Shown here: one piece after another, positions 11,377-22,246 of the stretch
How positions within the stretch are numbered: position 1 is the stretch's first letter
Layout: each line of letters starts with the position of its first letter
Assembly (NCBI GenBank): GCA_024760905.1
Contig: CM045733.1
Coordinates: 40,462,501 to 40,526,500, forward strand
DNA length: 64,000 nucleotides
Source: Plotosus lineatus
Taxonomy: Eukaryota; Chordata; Actinopteri; Siluriformes; Plotosidae
Reading direction: 5' to 3'
The notes under the pieces: generated by a model
Told to the model about the DNA's origin: nothing
Databases searched by the model: none
Seen by the model: the letters and a program-made list of their open reading frames with translations, nothing else
Program-made: the position numbers and the translations under genes

Positions 11377-12006
11377 GGTGTGTAATATGATCCAAAGTAA
11401 GAGTTTTGCTTATATGTAGCTAAACTTAGATATTACAGGCAGCAGAAAGTGACAAATGCCAGATGGCTAAAATGAGCAAAACTAGTTGTGTTCTACAGTC
11501 AACACTTATAAGATAAGAGTTGGACTAGATAAGTTCATGTGAAAGGATTTAGAATGGTTTCTCAAAGGTTTCACTTACATCAAGATGGACAGCAGTCGAT
11601 AACAAAACATAAACCATACAATATTGGCTCACACTTGCACAGAATAAAAACACACTAAGTCAGGTACGCAGATAAACGTCTATCTAGCAAAACAACACAG
11701 AACATTATCGGGAACATGAAACAAGAATGTATTAAATAGATAATTACACAAATAAGACAGATCATTCATGGGAATGAAAACTCAGTGTAAACCTTTTCTG
11801 CTTTCACTTCTCACCATAGAACATACAGGGGAGATTTATTTATTTATTTATTCCAGGGCTGAAGCTGATTCAACCATTATAGAAGCTGTGCTAATCTTAT
11901 AACCCCAACCTGAGACACCTATCTATTGGGATCGCTGTGTTTCATTAGTACACTGTATACCCATGTGCTAATGTTACATGTTCATTGAACAGATACAAAA
12001 CATTTT
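11377..12006. other. AT-rich intergenic DNA
   Basis: No gene or element recognised. A short (TTTA)n run lies near 11834-11850, and an ATTC tract begins near 12007 as the tail of the next SINE. Confidence 0.6.
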
Positions 12007-12382
12007 CATTCATTCATTCATTCATTCATTCATTCATTCAGTGATTCATTCATTTACCAAACCATTAAATATTAATTAGTGTTGCTGGGGAGGCTGACTC
12101 AGCCGACCCTGGGTGAGAGCAGAGTACATGCTGGATTGCTTATCGCAGAGCAAAGACATGATGACAGCTATGCAACCTACTCTTGATGAAAGTCAGCCAT
12201 GGCTCTCTTACATGCCTCTCAGCACAGACAGTGAGAGACATGGCCAGCCTTTGATAACCCAGATGGCTGCACTGGGGGGGGGGGGGGGGGACACAGCAAT
12301 GATAAAACAGTGAGACTGGGGCTTGAACCCCCCAACCTTGGGATCAGTAACCCATCATACTACCAGCAGGCCACCACTGTCC
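12007..12382 (-). repeat. tRNA-derived SINE, antisense, AATG tail
   Basis: Minus-strand order: GGACAGTGGTGGCC head, B box GGGGGTTCAAGCCCC, the body with CATGTCTCTCACTGTCTGTG and AAGAGTAGG blocks, then a degraded tail ending in (AATG)n. A run of about 18 G on the plus strand near 12273-12290 sits where sister copies have a shorter G/C run. Confidence 0.85.
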
Positions 12383-12591
12383 AGCACATATTTTGAGATG
12401 TCATATTTGCGGAAGTAACTCATTTTCATTGCTAACATTACAGAATTGGCTAAAATACCATAATTGACTTGATAAGTGCCCAGGGCACTTAAAAAATTTG
12501 AGTGGGTGAGCGCTGATTAAAAAGTTACCATCGGAATGGAACAAGTGCTTATTACCACCAAGGTGGAAAACATGAATAATAACAGAACACT

Positions 12592-15521
12592 TCTTCTTCT
12601 TTTCCTTTTGGTTGTTCCCTTCAGGGGTCGCCACAGCGAATTATCTGCCTCCACCTCACCCTATCCTGTGCGTCTTCTTCTCTTACACCAACTGCCTTCA
12701 TGTCCTCCTTCACCACATCCATGAATCATCTCTTTGGTCTTCCTCTGGGCCTTCTGCCTGGTAGTTCCAACCTCAGCATCCTACGACCAATATACTCACT
12801 ATCCCTCCTCTGTACATGTGCAAACCATCTCAATCTCGCCTCTCTGACTTTGTCTTCAAAACATCTTACATGTGCTGTCCCTCTGATGTGCTCATTCGTG
12901 ACTCCCAAAGAGAACCTCAACATTTTCATCTCTGCTACCTCCAGCTCTGCCTCCTGTCTTTTTCCCAGGGCCACTGTTTCTAAACCATACAACATCGCTG
13001 GCCTCAACACCGTCTTGTACACTTTTCCTTCATTCTTGCCAATACCTTCCTATCACACATCACACCGGACACTTTTCTCCAACCATTCCAACCAGCCTGC
13101 ACACGCTTCTGCACCTCTTTTCCACACTCTCCATTGCTCTGGATTGTTGAGCCTAAATATTTAAAATCCTCCACATTCCTTATCTCTGCTCTCTGTAACC
13201 TCACCGTTCCTCTTGGGTCCTTGTCACTCACACACATGTATTCTGTCTTACTGAGGCTAGCCTTCATTCCCCTCCTTTCCAGGGCATACCTCCAACTCTC
13301 TAGATTTTCCTGCACTTGTTCTCTGCTCTCACTACAGATCACAAGGTCATCTGCAAATATTATAGTCCATGGGGAATCTTGTCTAGCCTCGTTTGTCAGC
13401 CTGTCCATCACCATAGTAAACAAGAAGGGGCTCAGAGCTGACCCTTGATGCAGTCCTACCTCCACCTTGAACTCTTCTGTCACACCGACAACACACCTCA
13501 CCACTGTCTTACATCTCTCATACATGTCCTGCACCACTCTAACATACTTCTCTGCCACTCCAGACTTCCTCATGCAATACCATAGTTCCTCTCTCAGCAC
13601 CCTGTCATATGCTTTTTCTAGATCCACAAAGGCACAATGCAGTTCCCTCTGACCTTCTCTGTACTTCTCTATTAACATCCTCAAGGCAAACACTGCATCT
13701 GTGATGCTCTTTCTTGGCATGAAACCAAACTGTTGTTCACAAATGCTGCCCTCTGCCCTTAGTCTTGCTTCCACTATTCTTTCCCATAACTTCATCGTAT
13801 GGCTCATCTACTTTATCCCTCTGTAGTTGCCACAACTCTGTACATCTCCCTTTTTCTTAAAAATGGGCACCATCACACTTCTCCTCCATTCCTCTGGCGT
13901 CCTCTCTCTCTCTAAGACCTTGTTGAATGTTCTTGTCAGAAAATCTACTGTTACCTCTCCTAGACACTGCCATAGCTCCACCGGTATGACATCAGGTTCA
14001 ACTGCCTTAACATTCTTCATCCTCTTCAATGCCCTCCTCATTTCACCCTTAATAATATTTGCTACTTCCTGGTCCTCAACGGTCACCTCTTCTACTATTT
14101 TTCTCTCTCTCATTTTCTTCATTCATCAGCTCTTCAAAGTACTCTTTCCATCTTCCCAACACACTTCTGCCATCAGTCAATACATTTCCCACTGTGTCCT
14201 CAATCACTCTAACTTGCTGCACGACCTTCCCATCTCTATTTCTCCGCTGTGCCAACCTGTATAAAGCATTTTCTCCATCTTTACTTTCCAACCTAGCATA
14301 CAAGTCATCATATGCCCTCTGTTTGGCCTTTGACACCGCTACCTTTGCCTTATGCTGTTTCTTCCTGTACTCCTTTTTACTCTCTTCGGTCCCCTCTATG
14401 TCCCACTTCTTCTTAGCTAACCTCTTCCTTTGTACACACTCCTGCACGTCCTCATTCCACCACCAAGTCTCCTTATCTACTCTCCTTCCAGATGACACAC
14501 CAAGTATTCTCCTACCTGTCTCTCTGATCACATTAGCTGTGGTTGTCCAGTCATCTGAAAGCACTTAATGACCACCCAAAGCCTGTTTCAACTTACCTTC
14601 AAATTACATCACCTACACAAGATGTAGTCTACCTGTATGCTCCTATCTCAGTTTTTATAAGTCACCCTATGCTCCTCTCTCTTCTGGAAGAAAGTATTCA
14701 ACACAGCTATTTCCATCCTTTTTGCAAAATCTATCAACATCTCTCCCTCTGCGTTCCTGTCCTGGATACCAAACCTGCCCATCACTTCCTCGTCCCCTCT
14801 GTTTCCTGCAACGACATGTCCATTGAAATCTGCCCCAATGACCACTCTTTCACCTCTGGGGGTACTCTGCATCACTTCATCTAACTCACTCCAGAATATC
14901 TCCTTCTCTTCTAGCTTACATCCTGCCTGTGGGGCATAAGCACTAACAACATTGAACATCACACCTTCAATTTCTAACTTGAGAATCATCACTCTGTCTG
15001 ACACTCTTTTCACTTCTAGAACATTCCTGACCATCCCCTCCTTCAAGATGACTCCTACTCCATTTCTCTTCTCATCCATACCATGAAAAAACAGCTTAAA
15101 CCCTGCTTCTAAGCTTCTAGCCTTGCTATCTTTCCACCTGGTCTCCTGAACACACAGTATGTCCACCTTCCTCCCCTGCATTATGTCATCCAGCTCTTTA
15201 ACTTTTGCTGTCATAGTTCCAACATTCAAAGTCCCTACTTTCAGTCCAAGACTCACGCCTTTCCTCTTCTCTCCCTGCCTATGGACACACCTCCCACCTC
15301 TCCTTCTTCGACTTCTTTGACGTCTTCAACAAGCACTGATGGTGGTCGTTGTTAACGCGGGCCTTGACCAATCCAGTATGAATTTCTTTGTTTTGACTCG
15401 CATATTTTTTTTGGCAAAAGTTTTATGCCGGATGCCGTTCTTGACACAACCCTCTGCATTTATCTGAGCTTGGGTCCGGTGTGAGGGTGGACACTGGCTT
15501 GTGCCCCCCTCATGGCTGCAT
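12592..15521 (-). mobile_element. RTE-like non-LTR retrotransposon, copy A
   Basis: This 2.9-kb antisense LINE is flanked by a perfect 19-bp target duplication, TGAATAATAACAGAACACT, at 12573-12591 and 15522-15540. Its 5' end starts ATGCAGCCATGAGG and its 3' end is the GCTGTGGCGACCCCTGAAGG tail. It is about 240 bp shorter than copy C (53694-56865), mostly through loss between the endonuclease and linker regions. It inserted into element X copy A; copy B of X shows the matching empty site. Confidence 0.9.
12700..15256 (-). pseudogene. RTE-like endonuclease/reverse transcriptase, broken
   Basis: From 15256 downward the frame encodes an APE-type endonuclease: VGTLNVGTM, the catalytic-Glu block CVQETRW, SAYAPQAG, and GADFNGH. 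A linker region (14076-14564) with KETWWWNE and GRWKEYFEELMNEE leads into the reverse transcriptase (13004-14122): EQQFGFMPRKS, CAFVDLEKAYDRV, GLHQGSALSPFLF and the catalytic FADD at about 13358. The C-terminal part is at 12726-13022. Frameshifts near 14600, 14100 and 13010 and an in-frame stop at 13808 break it. Combined EN and RT in one frame fits RTE-type LINEs. Confidence 0.88.
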
Positions 15522-16003
15522 TGAATAATAACAGAACACTAAAAGAGTTTTACTAGTATTTGTGTTATTCATTTTGTAGTATTCACCAATCTACGCACAT
15601 GAAAGCTGTAAATAAAGAGAAAATCGCATGAATTAAAAAAATACCCCTTAATTTTCCCTCCTGGTGCTGTTCCTTTAAACATTTTCCCAGAAGTAAAATC
15701 GAGCCAATCAACACGAATGTCAACTTTAGCACATGGCACGTTGAACCAATCAACACGAACATAAACAAAAGCACATGGCCAGGAACATGCTTAAATTTAT
15801 GAAGTTAGTGAGCAGGAGAATCTGGTGAAAAATACTCGTCATCACGTTCTGATAGGTCCATAGTTACAGAGACTGATCGAATAAAATTGGTAAGTTTGAT
15901 CTACGATTTTACTCCCAAAACACATTGGCGGTTATCAGATGTAAGATCAAAAACTCTGGGGGGGTTGCTTATTGGAGCATGGCACTTATTACATCGCATA
16001 CGG

Positions 16004-16556
16004 TAAGCTACCCTGCCAAGAATTTTCAGAAATTATTCCTGAGATTTTTTTTAAAGAGTGGCTGACTTGTATATTAATTAATCAAGAAACTAAGATCTAT
16101 GTTCTCTTTCCCCATGTTCTGTTGTTTGTTAGTGGTGTAAAAAATCATGCTATGGCACAGAGCTGTGAACTACAGGGTTGCTGTGTGATACTTTGAAGCC
16201 CCACAGACAAAGCAGGAAGGACACATGAAGAGTGAAGGTGAATGTAAGAGAGAAAAAAGAAAAATAAGAAAGAAAGAATATACAAAAGCAGAACTATAGA
16301 GTTAGAGGTGAAAATTTTCCTAAAAACGAACATAAATAATTATTTATTCATTTATTTTCTAAACTGCTTAATCCTAATTAGTTTTAGAGGAGGCTGGTGC
16401 CCATCTCAGCTGACTCTCCATGTGGGCAGGAGTACACTCTGGAGAGCTCACCAGGCCATTGCAGTTACTACAATTACTAATGCTGAATAATAATTACTAC
16501 ATTAATAAATAATAGTAACTATTAATTTTGTTTGTAATTTTTCATCCATAAACTGT
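16004..16556. other. Flank with SINE tail fragment
   Basis: An antisense SINE 3' fragment lies at 16338-16462 (AATCCTAATTAG, GAGGCTGGTGCCCATCTCAG and AGAGCTCACCAGGCCA blocks). The rest is AT-rich with no gene seen. Confidence 0.65.
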
Positions 16557-16895
16557 TAATTTTCTGTAACCGCTTAATCCTAATTCGGGTCGCGGGGAGG
16601 TTGGCGCCCATCCCAGCCGACTCCAGGCGAGGGCAGAGTACACCCTGGACAGCTTGCCTGGCCATCGCAGGGCAGAAACACAGCTGATGGCTATGCAGCC
16701 TACTCTTGTCAAAAGACAGCAATGGTTCTTTTATATGAACCTCTCACCACAGACAGTGAGAGACATTTTTTTGGCTTTTGATAACCCAATTGGCTGAACT
16801 GGGGATATAGTGACAACCTGTGGTGAGTGGGGCTTGAACCCCCAACCTTAGGATCAGTGATCCAGCGCCCTATACCATTCGGCCACCACTGCCCG
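16557..16895 (-). repeat. tRNA-derived SINE, antisense, AATG-tail class
   Basis: Near full length. Minus-strand order: GGGCAGTGGTGGCC head, GTATAGGGCGCTGGATC, B box GGGGGTTCAAGCCCC, CATGTCTCTCACTGT-like body, CCAGGGTGTACTCTGCC and CCCGCGACCCGAATTAGG tail. It is head to head with the next SINE, 39 bp away. Confidence 0.9.
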
Positions 16896-16934
16896 GTTGT
16901 AAATTTTATTAATAATTAAATTTGTGTAAATAAA

Positions 16935-17200
16935 GGGCAGTGGTGACCCGGTGCTAGAGTGCCGGCTTATCGATTCGATGGTTGTTAGTTCAAGCCCCAT
17001 TGTCACTGAATTGTCACTATTGTCCTCCAGTGCAACTAATTGGATTTGGATTGCTGTCAAAAACCGTGTTTTTGACCTGCACTGGACTGGTGAGCTGTCC
17101 AGGGTGTACTCTGTCTTTGCCTAGATTTTGCTGAGACAGGCACCAGCCTCCCCATAACCCTAATTAGGATTAAGTGGTTCAGAAAATGAATGAATGAATG
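16935..17200 (+). repeat. tRNA-derived SINE, internally shortened
   Basis: Starts GGGCAGTGGTGACCCGGTGC, has a degraded B box (TAGTTCAAGCCCC), CCAGGGTGTACTCTG, CCCTAATTAGGATTAAG and ends (AATG)n at 17200. Much of the middle body is missing compared with 24929-25278. Confidence 0.85.
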
Positions 17201-17407
17201 CATTCATAAAATATTTGTCTGTTCTTTTGTTTAATTTTAAAAATCCCCAAACTTCTTAGGTGCTCTCAACATGTTTAATTCTGGACATGAGACCTTTCCT
17301 GTCTCATCCAAATAGTGTACAAACATCACCAGCCACAGAAAATATATAATCAGTGGCTGGTTATTTTGATACAATACAAAAAATAATTTCTTAAATTTTT
17401 TAATTTA

Positions 17408-18187
17408 CAGTCGTGTTCAAAATAATAGCAGTCAGACATCACTAACCTGATCAATTTTGGTAGAAATAACATTTCTACATGACAAATAATTTATGAGAAG
17501 ATGCAGTAGAGTAATGGAATCTAACAGACATGCTTACTGTTCACTGCTCACTCTGTGTAATTGAATCATTAATTGAAAGAGGCGTGTTCAAAATAATAAC
17601 AGTGTAGGGTTCAATTAGTGGCATCATTCATTATTTGAAAAACAGATGCCAATTATTGCCCTTATTTAAGAAAGGAAGGCAGCAAATATTGCACATGCTG
17701 GTTATGAAACATTCTGAAATTCTGAGGAAAATGGGTCGTTCCAGACATTGTTTCACAAGAACAATACCTTGATTAAAAAGTTGATTGGAGAGGAGAACAT
17801 ATAAAGAAATGCAGAAAATGATGGGCTGCTCAGCTAAAATAATCGCAAATGCTTTAGAATGGCAACCAAAACCTGAGAGACGTGGAAGAAAGTGAAAAAC
17901 TCATTTGAATGGATGGTAGGAGAGCACAAACAGTAAGGACTCATCCAACAATCAGCTTCAGGAAGACCAAAGAAGGTCGAAAGTTACTTGTGAGTCCTGT
18001 TACAATTAAAAGACACCTATGTGAAGCCGAGCTATCTGCTAGAAGCCCTGCAAAGTCTGACTGTTGAAAAAAACCCTATATGCTTGGAGGTAACAAACCA
18101 AAAAGCACATTGACTCGCCTAAAAAGAAATATCGCAACATTTTGTGGACGGATGAAAGTAAGATTGGTCTTTTGGGGTCTAGTGGCC
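17408..18187 (+). mobile_element. Tc1-like element, left IR/DR and half a transposase
   Basis: It starts after TA with CAGTCGTGTTCAAAATAAT (17408) and repeats the motif CGTGTTCAAAATAATAACAG at 17583-17602. This is a left inverted-repeat arm with outer and inner direct repeats. Downstream are decayed transposase blocks (an ATG at 17731, then GRPKKV- and WTDESKI-like stretches ending in LLGS near 18180). The catalytic centre after the first Asp block and the whole right arm are missing. Confidence 0.75.
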
Positions 18188-18189
18188 CC

Positions 18190-18312
18190 CTAGATCAGGG
18201 GTCCCCAACCTTTTTATCTCCGCCGGTCAACGCTTGACAATTTTACCACGCTGGGGGGTGATGTTTTATTCTTATAGGGGGCATCACGGAAAATAATTGA
18301 GAAGCACTGTAC
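18190..18312. mobile_element. Short hAT-like fragment
   Basis: Left part reads CAGGGGTCCCCAACC, a common hAT terminus. Right part reads GGAAAATAATTGAGAAGCACTG, which matches the right end of the 61433-62025 hAT element almost exactly. Flanking 8-mers do not match, so it may be chimeric or decayed. Confidence 0.5.
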
Positions 18313-18726
18313 AAGGCATTCTCGGCGCATGGAGGAATACACGCGGAAGAATACAAGGGTAATCGGCCCGGAAAAGCCATTTCCCCAGCAGAGCTTGTAA
18401 ATCAAAATTTTGCTTGTTGCATGGGGCAGATTCTTGGTGGGATTGAAGCCCGTAGCATGGAAAATTTGTTATAAAAGACATTAGTAAGTCAAGGTACCAC
18501 TGTATTTAATTCTGCTTAAGCATTCTGTTATTTTGTTCTTTTTTGTTAATTTTCCTCTCATTTTTTTGGAGGAAGCAGAATGTACAGTTGAATGAAAAGA
18601 GACAGAACAGCACACTGCTTTTGCATCTTTCCATTCACTGAGACAGAAAGAAGAGCTGCCAAATAGACAATTCACCATGAGTCAGGATTGGTTAGAAATG
18701 GATTAATCATGACTTAAAGGACAAAA

Positions 18727-18727
<1 letters not shown>
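18313..18727. other. Intergenic DNA, no feature recognised
   Basis: Contains CGGCGC and CCGCGG-like remnants near 18328-18372 that may belong to the preceding element, then AT-rich sequence. No gene seen. Confidence 0.5.

Positions 18728-18778
<51 letters not shown>
18728..18778 (+). repeat. (GA)n microsatellite
   Basis: About 51 bp of uninterrupted GA. Confidence 0.97.
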
Positions 18779-18780
<2 letters not shown>

Positions 18781-19347
18781 TGATTCATCATTCAGCTCCA
18801 CTGAAAATTTAATTAAGAAAAAGAAACTAAGCATATTTGAAACCAGTAGAATAAAAACAGCTGGTGATTCAGAGTGTTCCTGGTGTGGTGTTTTTATTAA
18901 TGTGAAGATAGTTATGTTTGTAGAAGTGTGTGTCATATATTTTAGAAATATGTAAGTCTTGTATTTAGTTTGTATTAGTGAGAATATTATGGTGACATGT
19001 GACAGCACATACTTAAATATGAGATTAAAAATTGTGTGCAAGTCCCGCCCCATCACTGTTACCATTTTACTGGTAAAGATGTTTGCAAAATAGTCAAATG
19101 AACTTGAACAGATGTGCACTTTGGGTGCTTTGCTCGATTGTTTATTGAAGAATAAAACATACAATGGATGACATTAACTCCTTTCAATCCAATATCATCC
19201 CTGCTCAGTGTTAAGACTTTTATAGAAAACTTCACTAGACTTCATCATTTTATTATCTAATTCATTCATTCATTCATTTACTAAACCCTTCATCGTAATT
19301 ATAGTCACAAGACCAATCAGAGTATTGAATCCAAAGTCTGATACCTG

Positions 19348-19349
<2 letters not shown>
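18779..19349. other. AT-rich intergenic DNA
   Basis: An ATTC run at about 19261-19279 resembles an isolated SINE tail. No gene or intact element seen. Confidence 0.6.
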
Positions 19350-19405
<56 letters not shown>

Positions 19406-19453
19406 AATAATAATAATAATGATAATAATCATAATAATAATAATAACAACAAC

Positions 19454-19512
<59 letters not shown>
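19350..19512. repeat. Self-complementary (ATT)n(AAT)n trinucleotide tract
   Basis: About 52 bp of ATT passes directly into about 110 bp of AAT with a few GAT, CAT and AAC interruptions. ATT and AAT are complementary, so the tract can fold on itself. Confidence 0.95.
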
Positions 19513-19513
<1 letters not shown>

Positions 19514-19966
19514 TTTTAATAAGTAAACAGATTTTTATACAGAAATATACCATTTAATACCTGCCACCGTACACCATGTTCCACTTGGATAATCCCAGAG
19601 TAAAGAGGCTTTTGGTTCTCTGTGCACGCTGTCTCCATCCTTTTAACTGCAGTGCAGATTAACACTTAAAAGAAGGGTGCTCAACAGAGCCTCTTTTACT
19701 CAGAACAAAGAAAAGACCAGTAGGCATGATGAATCCCATCTTTAAAGAGTTTTTTGAAGAAATGATTTAAAATAGAATTTTGAATAATATGTTTTGCAGG
19801 AACTCTTCAGATCTGTTTCTTTCCTTGAACATAAAACCAGAGAATTAATGCCTAAGATTTAGCCTCCAAACTGATAAATGACACTTCGAAAACTTTCCAA
19901 ATTAATCAAAGTTTAACTGCATTACATATAATACAGCATGTTAGTGCTTATTAATATTATAAAATA
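19513..19966. other. Intergenic DNA, no feature recognised
   Basis: Moderately AT-rich, with no gene, RNA gene or repeat family recognised. Confidence 0.6.
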
Positions 19967-19977
19967 TGTTATTTAAC

Positions 19978-20337
19978 AGCGGCATGGTAGCATAGTGGTT
20001 AGCATGTCTGCCTCACAGCAAGAACACCTGGGTTCCTTTCCCAGCTTGGGCATCTTTGTGTGGAGTTTGTATGCTCTCCCCTTGCTTGTGTGGGTTTTGT
20101 CCGGGTACTCCAGTTTCCTCCTAAAGTCCAAAACTATGGATGGTAAATGGTATGCTAATTGGCTGTTTCAAATGCCCCCCAGGTCAGAATGTGAATGGTT
20201 GTGTTTGTGTTGGCCCTCTAATGGCCTGGGGAGCTGTCCAGGGTGTACCCCACCCTCACCCAGAGTCATCTGAGATGGGTGCCAACCTCCCTGCGACCCT
20301 AATTGGGATTAAGTGCTTCAGAAAATGAATGAATGAA
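19978..20337 (+). repeat. tRNA-derived SINE with 11-bp target duplication
   Basis: TGTTATTTAAC flanks it at 19967-19977 and 20338-20348. Order: GCGGCATGGTAGCATAGTGG head, GTTAGCATGTCTGCC, degraded B box, TGTGGAGTTTGTATGCTC body, CCAGTTTCCTCC, CCAGGGTGTACCCCACC and the CCCTAATTGGGATTAAG tail ending (AATG)n. This is the intact reference copy for the GGCGGCAC-head family in the window. Confidence 0.92.
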
Positions 20338-20416
20338 TGTTATTTAACTGCACTTAAAAGAATGGGTGATGAAGATCATATTCATGTTATTAAAAATTGG
20401 AGGTCAATAAATAAGT

Positions 20417-20752
20417 ACAGTGTTATAATGGTAGTGGGGTACTGATGTACAGATCCAAAAGTCAGGAGTTCAAGCCCCACCATCACCGAATTGTCCTCCC
20501 AGTGCAGATAACTAGGCTGGCCATGTCTCTCACTCTCTGTGGTGAGAGTGATTTAAAAGAACCATTGCTGTTGTTTGTAAAGAGGAGGAAATTGGGTTGC
20601 TATCAGCATGTTTCTGCCCTGCAATAGCCTGGTGAGCTGTCCAGAGTGTACACTGCCTTCACCCAGTGCTGGCTGAAATGGGTGCCAGCCTCTCCCCTAC
20701 CCTAGTTAGTTTTGAACACTTCAGAAAATGAATGAATGAAAATGAATGAAAG
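20417..20752 (+). repeat. tRNA-derived SINE, AATG-tail class
   Basis: Head TACAGTGTTATAATGGTAG is decayed. The B box reads GAGTTCAAGCCCC, followed by CATGTCTCTCACTCTCTGTG, AAAGAACCATTGCTG, the GAGCTGTCCAGAGTGTACAC block and the TCAGAAAATGAATGAATG tail. Confidence 0.87.
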
Positions 20753-20872
20753 TGAATAAGGTATTTTTATCTGAAGTATTCTAATTACTCATGAATAAAA
20801 AGAATGGAAGAACTAAACTTTGCCTTTTTTAAAAGGATTAATCAGTGAATAGTTTTCAAATAAATAAACATA

Positions 20873-21590
20873 CAGTGGAACCTTGGTACTCGAACGCTTT
20901 AGAGGTTGAACAAATCTGAATTCGACCAAAAAATTCTGGATTTTTTTTTTTCCTGGAAGTCAAACGCTAAAAAGCGTGAGGAAAAAACAAGAAAAAACGA
21001 GACCGAGAGGGAGGGGAAATGCATGCTTTCTGGAAGTCCAGAAGTTGTTGAGCTGTATCACCCTGATAAAGATAAAGCTAGCAGCGCTGTGAACACCTTT
21101 AACATCATAACGTCATTAAGGTCATGAGCCACTTCCGTAAGGTTTTGAAAAGAAAGTAGAAACAAGCCAAGTTAGAAATTTTCTTCAAGAAAAGAAAGGG
21201 ACATCCTGAAGAAGAGTCATTCACACCAAAGCGAGTAGAAAGAGAAAAAAACACCTTTGGCTGATTTAGCTGAAGCTGCTATGGAAGGGGATCCGCTTCC
21301 TCTCTCCCTCTCCAACATTTACGTATGCCAACTGCTCACCACCACAAAGGTAAAAATTATTATCTTATTGGTCTTATGCTTTAACTGTACTGTGGTTTTT
21401 ATTTTAGTGTACTGTATTAAATTTTTCACTTAATTTACAGACCTATGGTACAAGTTACAGTACTATTAACTTCTGTTCAAAAGACGATGGAACGGATTAA
21501 GACCATTTACATTATTTGTAATGTTAAAAAAGGATTCGGAATTCGACCAAATCGGAATTTGACCAGCCGTCTGGAACAAATTGTGGTTAT
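20873..21590 (+). mobile_element. Tigger/pogo-like non-autonomous element
   Basis: After TA it starts CAGTGGAACCTTGGTACTCG, the classic Tigger/pogo terminus. The right side carries GGAATTCGACCAAATCGG and GTCTGGAACAAATTGTGG before decaying near 21590. Internal sequence retains a short frame ending in DKDKASSAVNTFN that may derive from the transposase C-terminal region. No catalytic domain is visible. Confidence 0.75.
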
Positions 21591-21626
21591 AAGTAAATTA
21601 TAAGTAGCATAAGTACGAGTTATAAG

Positions 21627-21642
21627 TAAATATGTGTGTGTG

Positions 21643-21679
<37 letters not shown>

Positions 21680-21726
21680 TGTGTGTGTGTAAATTGAGTT
21701 TAAGCACTAAATTCATAATGCTGAGT

Positions 21727-21772
<46 letters not shown>
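21627..21772 (+). repeat. (GT)n and (GA)n microsatellites
   Basis: About 60 bp of GT with two interruptions (21630-21690), a 35-bp spacer, then about 45 bp of GA (21728-21772). A C-run follows at 21846-21859. Confidence 0.95.
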
Positions 21773-21775
<3 letters not shown>

Positions 21776-22063
21776 GTGAAAAAAGCACGAGTGTTTTCCT
21801 TCATTTCATTTCTTTTTAAAAACTATTACATCATGATTATCTACTCCCCCCCCCCCCCTTCCTCCTCTCCTCCTCCGCCTTCTCCATGCTAATGTACCCC
21901 CATTACCTAATCATCAGTCACTACTCTGACACCCTCCGGCACACTCCACCAGCACTGTACTCACGTCCACCCACACAGCAGCCGCCGCTGGAAAAAACTG
22001 ACACAAACCAGTTCACTGCAGAGACACATGTCTACAAATGCAGCTAACAGGTAGATATCAGTT

Positions 22064-22065
<2 letters not shown>

Positions 22066-22102
<37 letters not shown>

Positions 22103-22104
22103 CG

Positions 22105-22166
<62 letters not shown>

Positions 22167-22182
22167 CGCATACACACACACA

Positions 22183-22241
<59 letters not shown>
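22066..22241 (+). repeat. (CA)n microsatellite with higher-order GAAACGCATA spacer
   Basis: The CA tract is interrupted twice by CAGAAACGCATACACA (near 22097 and 22161), so a CA block plus spacer has been duplicated as a unit of about 64 bp. Confidence 0.95.

Positions 22242-22246
<5 letters not shown>

Larger units (their letters stand above)
12458..16003. mobile_element. TA-flanked DNA element X, copy A, split by a LINE
   Basis: The ends are CCATAATTGACTTGATAAG (12458) and, inverted, CACTTATTACATCGCATACGG (ending 16003), flanked by TA on both sides. A second copy lies at 42310-46605 with ends CCGTATTTGATGTGATAAG and CGCTTATTCCCTAGATTACGG. Shared internal blocks include GCCAATCAACA, CATGGCCAGGAAC and GAGACTGATCGAATAAAATTGG. 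Removing the LINE at 12592-15521 and one target copy leaves about 600 bp with no coding frame, so it is a non-autonomous TA-type (Tc1/mariner/pogo-like) element; superfamily is not certain. Confidence 0.65.

Noticed and set aside
12700..14884. Plus-strand frames over LINE copy A, and similar frames over copies B and C
   Set aside because: They are antisense shadows of the broken endonuclease/reverse-transcriptase gene; the conserved motifs are on the other strand.
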